From NCBI GenBank assembly GCA_944326475.1, contig CALVEC010000019.1:1-41182 (forward strand): a DNA stretch of 41,182 nt. Direction: 5' to 3'. The DNA comes from Candidatus Gastranaerophilales bacterium (lineage in GTDB: Bacteria > Cyanobacteriota > Vampirovibrionia > Gastranaerophilales > Gastranaerophilaceae). Of this stretch, positions 1 to 7,720 are shown piece after piece. The notes below the pieces were generated by a model. It ran no database searches, had not been told where the DNA came from, and saw nothing but the letters and a program-made list of their open reading frames with translations. A program made the position numbers and the translations under genes. Position 1 is the first letter of the stretch. Every line of letters starts with the position of its first letter.

Positions 1-500
1 CTTAAAAATTCCTGCAAATTATAAACTTTTTCTACTATAAGGTCTTTCGTAACTATGGTTTGACAGACATTGCAGGATTTTGATTTTTGGGAACCAATAG
101 GGCTGTGTTTTAAATATATAGTCGAAATTTGCTAAAAATAAAATTCTTGAACTGGTTGTCAAATATTCCTGAACTGGTTGTTCTTTTACAACGGAGCTTG
201 AGATGTTATGGGCTCGCTCGTCCTTCGGACTCGACTACGCCCTGCAGAAAATCCGTCTCACTCGCATCTGTATGCAAACAAGTTTACTACATCTGCGGTT
301 TACTGGTCAATTTGCATTCGCAAATCACCCAGCACTCAGGCACTCTACGGCTCATTCTTCGCCTAGATTGCCGTTGCGAGTCCAATCCGGGGCATGTTTT
401 TCAGCTCGTAGTATATGTTAAATCAATTTATTAGAAAATTTATTTATACAATTGATATTTATAACAATCTTTGCTATTATTAAGATATATATTGTTATAA
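1..500. other. Gene-poor left edge with direct repeats and a GC-richer block
   Basis: I see no convincing gene here. An 11-base word (GAACTGGTTGT) occurs at 149-159 and 171-181, so the surrounding sequence repeats with a 22-base period. From about 190 to 420 the sequence is clearly richer in G+C than its AT-rich surroundings and holds several short inverted words, such as GTCC-TTC-GGAC near 221-230. Two overlapping open frames in this block have no ribosome-binding site, use odd residues, and resemble frames read through intergenic repeats. The block may be a copy of a dispersed intergenic repeat, which one window cannot show. Confidence 0.35.
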
Positions 501-512
501 ATGGGGTATTTT

Positions 513-749
513 ATGAACGTATCTTTAACACCGACATTAGAAAAATTCGTACAGGATAAAGTCGCATCCGGGTTATATAATTCCGTAAGCGAAGTCATCA
601 GAGAAGCTTTAAGAATGATGGCTTCCCGGGATAAAATGTCTCAGGAAAGAATTGCGCAGTTAAATAAAGAGATTGAGGAAGGCTGGAACGATACAGGAAT
701 TTTAGACGGGCATTCAGCTATGGAAAAATTGATTAAAAAATATGAATGA
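513..749 (+). CDS. parD: ParD-family antitoxin (ribbon-helix-helix)
   Basis: This 78-residue protein is the antitoxin half of a ParDE type II toxin-antitoxin pair. It should bind its own promoter as a dimer and neutralise the ParE toxin. The N-terminus MNVSLTPTLEKFVQDKVASG is the typical ParD beta-strand and first helix, followed by the SEVIREALRMM helix that closes the ribbon-helix-helix fold. The acidic C-terminal tail would wrap the toxin. An ATG lies four codons upstream at 501, but a GGGG stretch sits about 7 bases before 513 and family members begin MNVSL, so 513 is preferred. The end overlaps the toxin start by 8 bases, which is usual for the family. Confidence 0.88.
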   Translation: MNVSLTPTLEKFVQDKVASGLYNSVSEVIREALRMMASRDKMSQERIAQLNKEIEEGWNDTGILDGHSAMEKLIKKYE

Positions 750-1045
750 TTTAAAACTTGAAATTACAAGTAAAGCATATAACGATATTGAAATAATTGC
801 AGATTATATAGCCAAAGATAATAAAATTGCAGCAACAAGATTTGTAAAATTATTCTACAAAACATTTAGAACTTTATGTAAATACCCTTATCTTGGTAAA
901 TCAAGAGACGATTTTACATATTTGGATGTTAGATTTTATGTTATTAAAAAAAATTTATTTGATAATTTATAGAATTATTGATAACAAAACACTGAGAATA
1001 TTGAGAATTTTAACGACTTATCAAGATATTTGTTCGATACTGTAA
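742..1045 (+). pseudogene. parE: ParE-family toxin, frameshifted in an A8 run
   Basis: This is the RelE/ParE-superfamily toxin partner of the preceding antitoxin. The first 70 or so codons read as ParE (SKAYNDIEIIADYIA, then CKYPYLGKSRDDF), but the frame stops at 970-972 after 76 residues, short of the usual 95-100. The break lies at eight A residues, 946-953. Moving one base at that run opens a frame that restores the missing C-terminal strand (IYLIIYRIIDNKTLRILRIL) and ends at a TAA at 1043-1045. The toxin is therefore probably inactive, or made only by slippage on the A run. A sequencing or assembly error in the homopolymer would look the same. Confidence 0.8.
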
Positions 1046-1323
1046 TACTCAGACTCTATGTCAAAAATAATCAAATAGACTGTTTATTTATAATAAATTC
1101 AGGGCAGGCTCTGAACTCGTTTCTGAATCTTATAACTATAGACTTTTAGCCAATTTGTACAGGTTGGATGTTTCCTGACGCAGTGTTCTAAAACAGCCAG
1201 GAATCGGACATTATTAGGATTTAAAAATTACAAAGAATATTTTCAAATTAGGCTAGAAAATTCCGAGTCCGATTAATGTCCAATTGTATTGTTGGGCACA
1301 TATGCACAACCTAAATACTTTTT
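1046..1323. other. Intergenic gap with competing inverted repeats
   Basis: No gene is visible. Two overlapping inverted-repeat pairs share bases: AATCGGAC (1202-1209) with GTCCGATT (1267-1274), and GGACATTA (1206-1213) with TAATGTCC (1274-1281). Only one pair can form at a time. The loops are long (over 55 bases), so a structural role is uncertain. Confidence 0.3.
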
Positions 1324-1926
1324 TTATTTAAAGTATTTAAACAGCTTGTTGGTAATTGCTTCAATAATAGTTTTAGCAGTATCTCGAATCACATTAACAT
1401 CTCCATGACTATAATTATCTTTCATAATTATCTGAGTTGCTATATTCTTAAATCCGGGAACATCAACAAACTTTCCGCATATTGAATCAATTGTTTTATC
1501 AATTGCTGTATATGTAGCCAACGAACTATCTCTTAGTGCAGAATTTTCTTGAGCAACTCTTTTTAATAAATCTACAACATTTTGACTTAACGGTATTGAT
1601 ACTTTTTCCACTTCTTTTATCGTTGAAAAATCAGCGTTTTTTAACTCTTTTTTATCCAGAATTAGTGGAAAATCATTTACATTTATAAAGGAAATCCCCT
1701 CCGGGCAACCCGGAATTTTATTTTTTATATTTTCATAATGAATTGCTAAAAGTTTGTCATCAGAATTTTTATCAATTACGTGTTCAAATCTATCTAAATC
1801 CTTTTCACCTAAATTGTTTAAACGCATAGTAATTGCATACACTTCGCCATCAGCGTTTTTATGTCTTGCTGCAAATATGTTATCATATCCTTTAAACGAT
1901 AAATTTGAATTATTTATCATATTCAT
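1324..1926 (-). CDS. Hypothetical protein with N-terminal NLSFKG motif
   Basis: I do not recognise this 200-residue protein. It has no signal peptide or membrane segment and is rich in Lys, Asn, Asp and Ile, so it looks soluble. Residues 6-12 read NSNLSFKG, a short aromatic-lysine motif near the N-terminus that recurs in other orphan proteins of this window. The C-terminal half contains long amphipathic helices. The start is supported by AAGGA five bases upstream. It stands alone on the minus strand, and a hairpin at 2173-2200 separates it from the next gene upstream. Confidence 0.65.
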   Translation of the reverse strand: MNMINNSNLSFKGYDNIFAARHKNADGEVYAITMRLNNLGEKDLDRFEHVIDKNSDDKLLAIHYENIKNKIPGCPEGISFINVNDFPLILDKKELKNADFSTIKEVEKVSIPLSQNVVDLLKRVAQENSALRDSSLATYTAIDKTIDSICGKFVDVPGFKNIATQIIMKDNYSHGDVNVIRDTAKTIIEAITNKLFKYFK

Positions 1927-2172
1927 AAATGTCCTTTTTATATTCTTTACTACAGTTTAAAACTCCTGAATATTTTTTTGCTGTTTTAATTAATACAATA
2001 TTGTTTTTTTATCATCTCCATCCATTGCTCAACAGAGTCCTTTTAATTTACCTCAACAAAAATGTTTCGGTAATTATCTGGCAGGCTGTGCTAAATTTAA
2101 AATTACAGCAGCAAAAAGACAGGTTTTGGTAACTTAAAATATATTCCGACAGTAATAGCAATACCACAAAAC

Positions 2173-2200
2173 AGTAGGGTGCATTTTATTGCACCCTACT
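2173..2200. terminator. Perfect 11-bp hairpin, probable terminator
   Basis: AGTAGGGTGCA (2173-2183) pairs fully with TGCACCCTACT (2190-2200) around a 6-base loop. It lies downstream of the minus-strand gene ending at 2258. The T-run is weak on the minus strand and better on the plus strand, so direction is uncertain. Confidence 0.6.
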
Positions 2201-2257
2201 TACTAAATATTTTTTTGCAAAATAAGCAGCTTAAATTGTAAATTGAAGATTATTTCC

Positions 2258-2656
2258 TTATTTTACAAATAAATCTTTTGTAAGTTCGTCAGTCCAAAAA
2301 TCATTAGACTCTTTTCCGACAAGAAATTCAAAAACTTTATCAAAAGTATTTTGTATTACATTATTACCTGTCTTAAACGGAAAGCTCCTTATGTGCATAG
2401 ATTGAGGATTAAATACATCCAAGACTTCTTCATTGTAACTAGTAGGTCTTAATGAAAGTTCAATCACTTGATTTGGATGTAAAATTTTGAATTTTTCGAT
2501 ATTTTCTCTTAGGTTCTTTAAACTGAGATCTTTGGTCTTAGGATCATCTTTGATTGATAATTCTTGTGCAAATAATGTTTTAATCTCCGGCGAATTAATT
2601 TTTAATTTAGCGCCAAACGATTTTTGATAGTTATACTGATTACTGTTTATTTTCAT
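2258..2656 (-). CDS. Hypothetical protein with N-terminal KSFGAKL motif
   Basis: This 132-residue protein is unrecognised. It starts MKINSNQ and has KSFGAKLKI at residues 13-21, close in pattern to the start of the orphan at 22929-23435 (MKINS, then SFKMKL). No signal peptide or transmembrane helix is seen. A strong AGGAGG lies five bases before the ATG, so translation is likely efficient. It is probably monocistronic, with a hairpin about 60 bases past its stop. The shared N-terminal pattern suggests a lineage-specific family or targeting motif, but no function can be assigned. Confidence 0.68.
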   Translation of the reverse strand: MKINSNQYNYQKSFGAKLKINSPEIKTLFAQELSIKDDPKTKDLSLKNLRENIEKFKILHPNQVIELSLRPTSYNEEVLDVFNPQSMHIRSFPFKTGNNVIQNTFDKVFEFLVGKESNDFWTDELTKDLFVK

Positions 2657-2818
2657 TTTTTCCTCCTGTCTGTATGGGTATAAAATTTGTAAATATTTTT
2701 TTTGCTAGTCTGCAGATAAAAGTTACAAAAAATTAACAGCTTCGTATAATGTTTATCCCAAAATAAACAAGGATAGAATAAAAGATAAAACAGACACTGT
2801 AAGATTTAATACACCAGA

Positions 2819-3529
2819 TTAGTTGCTTTGTCCGGCTCTGTATCCGCACCATGCATAAATTGCGGGAAGGACTTTTTCCGGATGAAGCTTGTCAATAAAG
2901 GGGAATTTTGCAAGAGCAAAAACACCAAGAGCGTCATCAATATTTACAACTGCATCTTTCATTGTCAGTTTTCTGTCAGGAACTTTGTCATGAGGATCTA
3001 TAACAAGATTTGAGATTTTGGCAGCGAGGAACATACCGCCTGTTAAACCGACGACCGTATTAATCACGCTTACGATTTTATTTTTCGCAAATTTTGTTTT
3101 GTCCTGAATTTTTGTCAAACCGGCAAACACAAGCGGAGGAACTGACGCATTGAAGAATTGGAAAATACCTTCGTTTATTTTGTTTTTATGATTTTTTGAT
3201 TTATCCGAAAGAATACCGCCCAATACGCCGCCCGCAATAGAACCTGCACCGACTGTAATCATTTCTGCCAGACCAAAATTAAGGTTATAAATTTTTGCAT
3301 TCTGACGTTTTGCAAAATAAATCATCGGCAAAACAGTACCGGCAACGGAACCGATAATAACCCCGCTTTTTTCCCAGAATCCGAGTTTGTGTGTTGTTGA
3401 TTTAACACGCATTTCTCTCAATCCGCCATGTGCCGGCAGATGAAGATTTGCCGAGGTCTGGAATTTCTTAAATACATTCCTCTTTGTCTGATATTTCGTA
3501 TTATCCGTATTTTTTATCGAGCTTATCAT
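2819..3529 (-). CDS. Hypothetical glycine-rich membrane protein
   Basis: This 236-residue protein has a basic N-terminal region of about 50 residues followed by at least four hydrophobic segments: near 54-73 (IIGSVAGTVLPMIYFA), 83-107 (a glycine-rich ITVGAGSIAGGVLGGIL helix), 122-140, and 152-172. Glycine zippers suggest tight helix packing in a membrane. The last 70 residues look soluble. I cannot name a family. A modest AGGA precedes the ATG. It lies alone on the minus strand, divergent from the TPM operon that begins 200 bases away. Confidence 0.65.
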   Translation of the reverse strand: MISSIKNTDNTKYQTKRNVFKKFQTSANLHLPAHGGLREMRVKSTTHKLGFWEKSGVIIGSVAGTVLPMIYFAKRQNAKIYNLNFGLAEMITVGAGSIAGGVLGGILSDKSKNHKNKINEGIFQFFNASVPPLVFAGLTKIQDKTKFAKNKIVSVINTVVGLTGGMFLAAKISNLVIDPHDKVPDRKLTMKDAVVNIDDALGVFALAKFPFIDKLHPEKVLPAIYAWCGYRAGQSN

Positions 3530-3731
3530 ATTCCTGTTTCTATTAAAGCGAAAAACCTGTTTTTTTGCCAGTTATCAATAAATATTTACATTTTATTACA
3601 ATTATCTTATTGACATGTTAAATATACTACAAACATATTTTTTTACATAATTTCGTTTGTGGACTGCTTTTTGTTGGTACGAAAAATGTCTAATTGTAAA
3701 AACATATAAAAGGCTCTATAATTTTTTTGAG

Positions 3732-4445
3732 ATGAAAAAAAATATTATTTTAATACTTTTTATATTTCTGTTTTTTACGACGAATTTAGTGTTTGCGAGT
3801 GAAAAGATAGAGTTTAACGGATTTGTTGCTGACAATGCAAATCTGATTTCACCTGCTGTTGAGGAAAAAATTAATGCATTTTTGTGGGATTTGCAAAGAA
3901 AAACAACCTCCGATGTCGCTGTCGTTACACTAAATTCTCTGGACGGACGCTCGATTGAAGAAACAGCGCTCAAAATCGGCAGAAATATGAAAGTCGGTGC
4001 AAAAGGAAAGAATAACGGAGCTGTTATACTTGTTGCACCTAATGAAAGAAAAATGCGAATTGAAATAGGCTACGGGCTGGAAGGCGCAATCACGGACGCC
4101 CATGCCGGGCGAATAAGAGACAACGATATGCTCCCCTATTTCAGCCGCGGGGACTACGAAAACGGAATTTTAAGAGGCAGCTACACCCTTGCCTCGGATA
4201 TAGCAAAATCTTACGGTACAACTATAAACTCCGACGAAACAATTCCTCCGCCGCTAAGCAGCGAAAGCGACTATACACTGTTTATTTTAGTGCTGATAGT
4301 TATTATTTCACTCAGCATTAGAGGTGGTTTTTTCCCGCTGTTTTTAGGCGGCGGATATTCAGGCAGCGGCTTTTCCTCCGGAGGCTTTGGCGGATTTGGG
4401 GGCGGCGGCGGTTTTGGCGGCGGCGGAGCTTCAGGAGGATGGTAA
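3732..4445 (+). CDS. TPM-domain (YgcG-family) membrane-anchored protein
   Basis: This 237-residue protein has a signal peptide (residues 1-23, ending VFAS), then a TPM domain (about 27-160, the Psb32/YgcG fold) with the characteristic GRNMKVGAKGKNNGAVILVA and IEIGYGLEG blocks. A transmembrane helix follows at about 182-197, and then a Gly/Ser-rich tail ending GGGASGGW. TPM proteins of this layout often occur with LemA, as here, and sit in the envelope. Their biochemical role is poorly known; an acid phosphatase activity was described for a plant member. The frame opens earlier at 3657, but the signal peptide argues for the ATG at 3732. The stop overlaps the next start (TAATG). Confidence 0.87.
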   Translation: MKKNIILILFIFLFFTTNLVFASEKIEFNGFVADNANLISPAVEEKINAFLWDLQRKTTSDVAVVTLNSLDGRSIEETALKIGRNMKVGAKGKNNGAVILVAPNERKMRIEIGYGLEGAITDAHAGRIRDNDMLPYFSRGDYENGILRGSYTLASDIAKSYGTTINSDETIPPPLSSESDYTLFILVLIVIISLSIRGGFFPLFLGGGYSGSGFSSGGFGGFGGGGGFGGGGASGGW

Positions 4446-5137
4446 TGGAAAAATTTATCGATAATTTGAAAAATATTTTGCAAGAACGTTTGATATCTGT
4501 TTTTATGTACGGTTCAAAGGTGAAATATTCTCAGGAGCTTGTAAAAACAGATATGAACGTTATGGTTATTGTTAAAAATCTTTCCGGAAGCGACATTCGG
4601 GCGTGTTCTGAAATCGTAAACAAATGGATGAAGGCGAAAAATCCAATTCCTGTCTTTATGGACAGGGAAGAATGGTTTCATTCCTCGGATGTATACGCAA
4701 TGGAATATGCAGATATAAAAGCGGAACACAGAATTTTGTACGGAGAAGATTTGATTTCAGATTTAAACGTTGACCCTGACAACATCCGTTTTCAGTGTGA
4801 ACAGGAGACAAAAAATTTGCTTATGCGCTTCAGACAATTTTATCTCGAAAACGCGCATTCGCCGAAGCGATTAAAAGATAGTTTTGTACCGCTTGCAAAA
4901 ACCTGTAATGCCATATTTAAAGCTATTTTAAGGGTAAAATTTACAGATATACCGTCTGAAAAAGAAGATATTATAAAAAAGCTCGCGGAAATATCGGGAC
5001 TTGAGGCAAGTACTTATATAAAATTGCTCGGTTACAAACGAAAACAGTGCAAAATGAACGACAAAGAGACTATCGCGTTTGCAGATGAAATTGTAGACGC
5101 TCTTACAAAGCTTTTAGATTACACAAATAATATGTAA
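4445..5137 (+). CDS. Nucleotidyltransferase-like protein between TPM and LemA genes
   Basis: This 230-residue protein begins like a Pol-beta-type nucleotidyltransferase: a helix, then SVFMYGSKVKYSQ with the Gly-Ser pair at residues 23-24, then TDMNVMVIV. In active enzymes the latter strand carries an Asp-x-Asp metal site; here it is Asp36-Met-Asn38, so the second acid is missing. The C-terminal half is alpha-helical and could be a HEPN- or substrate-binding-like bundle. AGGAGG at 4433-4438, inside the TPM gene, sets the start at 4445, so translation is coupled. The placement suggests work with the envelope pair, perhaps as a binding or regulatory protein. Function is unknown. Confidence 0.72.
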   Translation: MEKFIDNLKNILQERLISVFMYGSKVKYSQELVKTDMNVMVIVKNLSGSDIRACSEIVNKWMKAKNPIPVFMDREEWFHSSDVYAMEYADIKAEHRILYGEDLISDLNVDPDNIRFQCEQETKNLLMRFRQFYLENAHSPKRLKDSFVPLAKTCNAIFKAILRVKFTDIPSEKEDIIKKLAEISGLEASTYIKLLGYKRKQCKMNDKETIAFADEIVDALTKLLDYTNNM

Positions 5138-5149
5138 GGAGTGCGAAAA

Positions 5150-5725
5150 ATGAACAAAACAGTATGGATTATTTTAGGAGTTGTGCTGCTTCTTGCGGTA
5201 ATGATTGCCGGCTCGTTTATCGGTGCATACAACGAACTGCAAGTTATGGATGAGCAAATTAACGGTCAATGGGCGCAGGTCGAAAACCAACTGAAACGCA
5301 GAAATGACCTTATTCCAAACCTGGTGGAAACAGTAAAAGGCTACGCAGCACACGAAAAAACAGTGTTTACCAATATTGCAGATGCACGCTCAAAACTCTC
5401 AGGTGCTATGAACAAAAACGATGTTAAAGCCGTTGAAAACAGCAGCAATGAACTGACAGGCGCGCTATCAAGACTTCTTCTTGTCGTCGAGCGATATCCG
5501 CAGCTCAAGGCTGATAAATCTTTCACAGCACTTCAAGACGAACTTGCCGGCACTGAAAACCGTCTGACTGTAGCAAGAATGGACTACAATGAAAGCGTAA
5601 AAGCGCTTAATGCAAAGATAAGAACCTTTCCGACATCCGTTGTTGCGGCAATTTCCGGTGTAAAAGCCCGTGAGTATTTTGAAATAAGCGAAGCTGAAAA
5701 AGCCGTTCCTCAAGTAAAATTTTAA
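5150..5725 (+). CDS. lemA: LemA family membrane protein
   Basis: This 191-residue protein has one N-terminal transmembrane helix (residues 5-27) followed by the LemA helical bundle: GAYNELQVMDEQINGQWAQV, then QLKRRNDLIPNLVETVKGYA, the family signature, then a helix hairpin ending YNESVKALNAKIRTFPTSVV. LemA proteins are anchored with a short N-terminus outside and the bundle on the other face; their role is not settled. AAGGAG at 5136-5141 lies 8 bases before 5150, so this ATG is preferred to the in-frame GTG at 5141. It is the last gene of the operon and is followed by a terminator at 5734-5769. Confidence 0.92.
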   Translation: MNKTVWIILGVVLLLAVMIAGSFIGAYNELQVMDEQINGQWAQVENQLKRRNDLIPNLVETVKGYAAHEKTVFTNIADARSKLSGAMNKNDVKAVENSSNELTGALSRLLLVVERYPQLKADKSFTALQDELAGTENRLTVARMDYNESVKALNAKIRTFPTSVVAAISGVKAREYFEISEAEKAVPQVKF

Positions 5726-5733
5726 CTTGATAT

Positions 5734-5769
5734 GCTGACCTCTGCACTAAATGCAGGGGTTAGCCTTTT
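5734..5769 (+). terminator. Intrinsic terminator of the TPM-NTase-LemA operon
   Basis: GCTGACCTCTGCA (5734-5746) pairs over 13 positions, with two G-T pairs, with TGCAGGGGTTAGC (5752-5764), followed by CTTTT. It overlaps the 3' end of the convergent gene at 5760-6194 and may serve both. Confidence 0.75.
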
Positions 5770-6194
5770 AAGAACGGAATTTTTGTTGTTAAAACACGTG
5801 CGGCATTTTTTATGTGCATAATCAGCTTATCCCTTTTGCACCATAGTGCAAGTCCTCCTAATGTAAAAGCTGCCGCTGTAAGAAAACTCTTTTTTTTATT
5901 TGTTTGTTTTTTGGGCGGAGTTTGGTGAAGTGAGTGCAGAAGCGTTTTCATATAATTTTTACTAAATTCACTGTCTAAATGTGCGGCTTCCCTAACAGAG
6001 AATCTGTAAAAGAATTGCGGCGGATTCAAAACAACATTTTCTTTGGGTACGGTAAAATTCGGATTTGCATTTAATCCTTGCGCTCCTGCGGCTCTGCCCA
6101 AGTCTTTGTTTGCAAATTCAAGCGCAGAGGATAGCTTAACCTGTGCAGACGGTGTCTGATTTTGAAAAGTTGTGTTTGAAACGGAATTAGTCAT
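5760..6194 (-). CDS. Hypothetical protein with C-terminal membrane helix
   Basis: This 144-residue protein is unrecognised. It has a polar, Asn/Gln/Ser-rich N-terminal region (MTNSVSNTTFQNQ), a middle section without clear motifs, a basic Pro/Lys stretch at about 91-101, one hydrophobic helix at about 102-117 (SFLTAAAFTLGGLALW), and a basic tail. This arrangement suggests a tail-anchored inner-membrane protein. The frame extends upstream to 6233, but AAAGGTGAA just before the ATG at 6194 decides the start. It converges on the lemA operon and shares its terminator. Confidence 0.6.
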   Translation of the reverse strand: MTNSVSNTTFQNQTPSAQVKLSSALEFANKDLGRAAGAQGLNANPNFTVPKENVVLNPPQFFYRFSVREAAHLDSEFSKNYMKTLLHSLHQTPPKKQTNKKKSFLTAAAFTLGGLALWCKRDKLIMHIKNAARVLTTKIPFLKG

Positions 6195-6344
6195 GACTTC
6201 ACCTTTCCGCCTATAATAAAACAAAATCCGCATTTTTTTTGATAAAAAATATTAATATTGTTACAAATATAAATTCTCTATATAAATTTTCTGTTTGTTT
6301 GAGTACAATTGTATTACACAAGACGCAAAAGTTAGGACGGACAG

Positions 6345-7625
6345 ATGGAAAGATTTACGGGTATTATAGGAATATTACTGATTTTCGGTATTGCATACGC
6401 ATTTTCAAACAACAGGAAAGCAATATGTTTAAAGACAATAATACCCGGATTTATATTGCAGATTGTACTTGCAGTATTTGTCCTGAAAATCCCGTTGGGT
6501 AAAACTATTTTCCACGCAATCGGTATGTTTATCCAAAAAATTCTCGATTTTTCAAATATGGGCGGCAATTTTGTGTTTGGAGCATTAACCGGAAAGCCTG
6601 AAAAAATGATAGAGATTTTTGGTCAAGGTGCAGATTTTATCTTTGCCCTAAAACTCATTCCGACAATTATATTTATATTGATTCTTGTTAATATTTTATA
6701 TTACTACGGTATAATGCAGCGTGTTGTTGCATTTTTTGCAAAAATTATGTACAAAATCATGAATGTAAGCGGGGCTGAGTCTCTCTCGAACATAGCAAGT
6801 GCGTTTGTCGGACAGGTTGAAGCTCAAATTATGATAAAGCCATACCTGGCAACAATGACAATGTCTGAACTGCTGGCTTCCATGACTGGTTCAATGGCTT
6901 GTATTGCAGGCGGTGTTATGGCAATGTACATAGGTATGGGGATTCCTGCAGAATATCTTTTGGCGGCGTCAATTATGGCTGCTCCCGGCGCATTAATTAT
7001 ATCAAAAATCGTCTATCCCGAAACAGAAGAATCTCAGACAAAAAATGAAGTCAAAGTTGAAATAAAAAGAAACCATGTAAACCTTATAGATGCAATAGCA
7101 CACGGCGCTAGCGACGGTATGAAAGTTTCCATAAATGTTATTGCCATGCTTATTGCTCTTATTGCCTTAATTTCAATGATAGACTGGGTTTTGGGCGGTA
7201 TTGGAAGCTTTCTTTATAACACCTTTCATTTTAATCTGAACTTTATCGGTATCGACCTTGCTCATTTATCTTTGAAAGAAATTCTGGGCAGCATTTTTTC
7301 TCTGTTCTCTCTTGCAATGGGGGTTCCGCTAAAAGAAGCAGGAACTGTCGGTTCGCTTATGGGCACAAAACTTGTATTTAATGAGTTTATTGCATATCTT
7401 GATTTATCAATGCTGAAAGATACGTTAAGCCCTAAAAGTGTTATTATTGCCAGTTTTGCTCTTTGCGGATTCGCAAACCTCGGCTCTATTGCAATACAAA
7501 TCGGCGGTATCGGAGAGCTTGCGCCAAACAGAAGAAAAGATCTGGCAAAACTTGGTGTTAAAGCTCTTTTCTGCGGGACTCTGGCGTCGTACCTTTCTGC
7601 CTGCATAGCAGGAATATTGATGTAA
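6345..7625 (+). CDS. nupC: Concentrative nucleoside transporter (CNT / NupC family)
   Basis: This 426-residue polytopic protein imports nucleosides by cation symport. Hydrophobic segments run through the whole length. CNT hallmarks are present: an N-terminal IIGILLIFGIAYAFSNNRK helix, the gate region MGGNFVFGALTG, GQVEAQIMIKPYLATMTMSE in the middle, MTGSMACIAGGVMAMYIGMG, and a C-terminal region with CGFANLGSIAIQIGGIG. The length matches the family. It would supply nucleosides for salvage. It is transcribed alone, and a hairpin at 7658-7690 separates it from the convergent dapL. The exact substrate and cation are unknown. Confidence 0.93.
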   Translation: MERFTGIIGILLIFGIAYAFSNNRKAICLKTIIPGFILQIVLAVFVLKIPLGKTIFHAIGMFIQKILDFSNMGGNFVFGALTGKPEKMIEIFGQGADFIFALKLIPTIIFILILVNILYYYGIMQRVVAFFAKIMYKIMNVSGAESLSNIASAFVGQVEAQIMIKPYLATMTMSELLASMTGSMACIAGGVMAMYIGMGIPAEYLLAASIMAAPGALIISKIVYPETEESQTKNEVKVEIKRNHVNLIDAIAHGASDGMKVSINVIAMLIALIALISMIDWVLGGIGSFLYNTFHFNLNFIGIDLAHLSLKEILGSIFSLFSLAMGVPLKEAGTVGSLMGTKLVFNEFIAYLDLSMLKDTLSPKSVIIASFALCGFANLGSIAIQIGGIGELAPNRRKDLAKLGVKALFCGTLASYLSACIAGILM

Positions 7626-7657
7626 TTTCAGACTCCGGTTTATTCAAAAGCAAGTAC

Positions 7658-7690
7658 GCTGAAATTTGCATTGTTCATGCGATTTTCAGC
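7658..7690. terminator. Hairpin between convergent nupC and dapL
   Basis: GCTGAAA at 7658-7664 pairs with TTTCAGC ending at 7690, with an inner GCAT/ATGC pair. It sits between the ends of two convergent genes and may act as a shared terminator, although no long T-run follows. Confidence 0.45.
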
Positions 7691-7720
7691 CAAACTCTGA
7701 TATGTGATTAGAGTCTGCGT

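Noticed and set aside
129-434. Two overlapping open frames of 101 and 72 codons
   Set aside because: No ribosome-binding site, unusual residue make-up, and location in a repeat-like GC-richer block.
1929-2132. 67-codon plus-strand frame with hydrophobic residues
   Set aside because: No ribosome-binding site, starts inside the promoter area of the opposite gene, and the hydrophobicity follows from T-rich sequence.
4271-4483. Proline-rich minus-strand frame opposite the TPM gene tail
   Set aside because: It is the reverse reading of the Gly-rich codons of the TPM protein.
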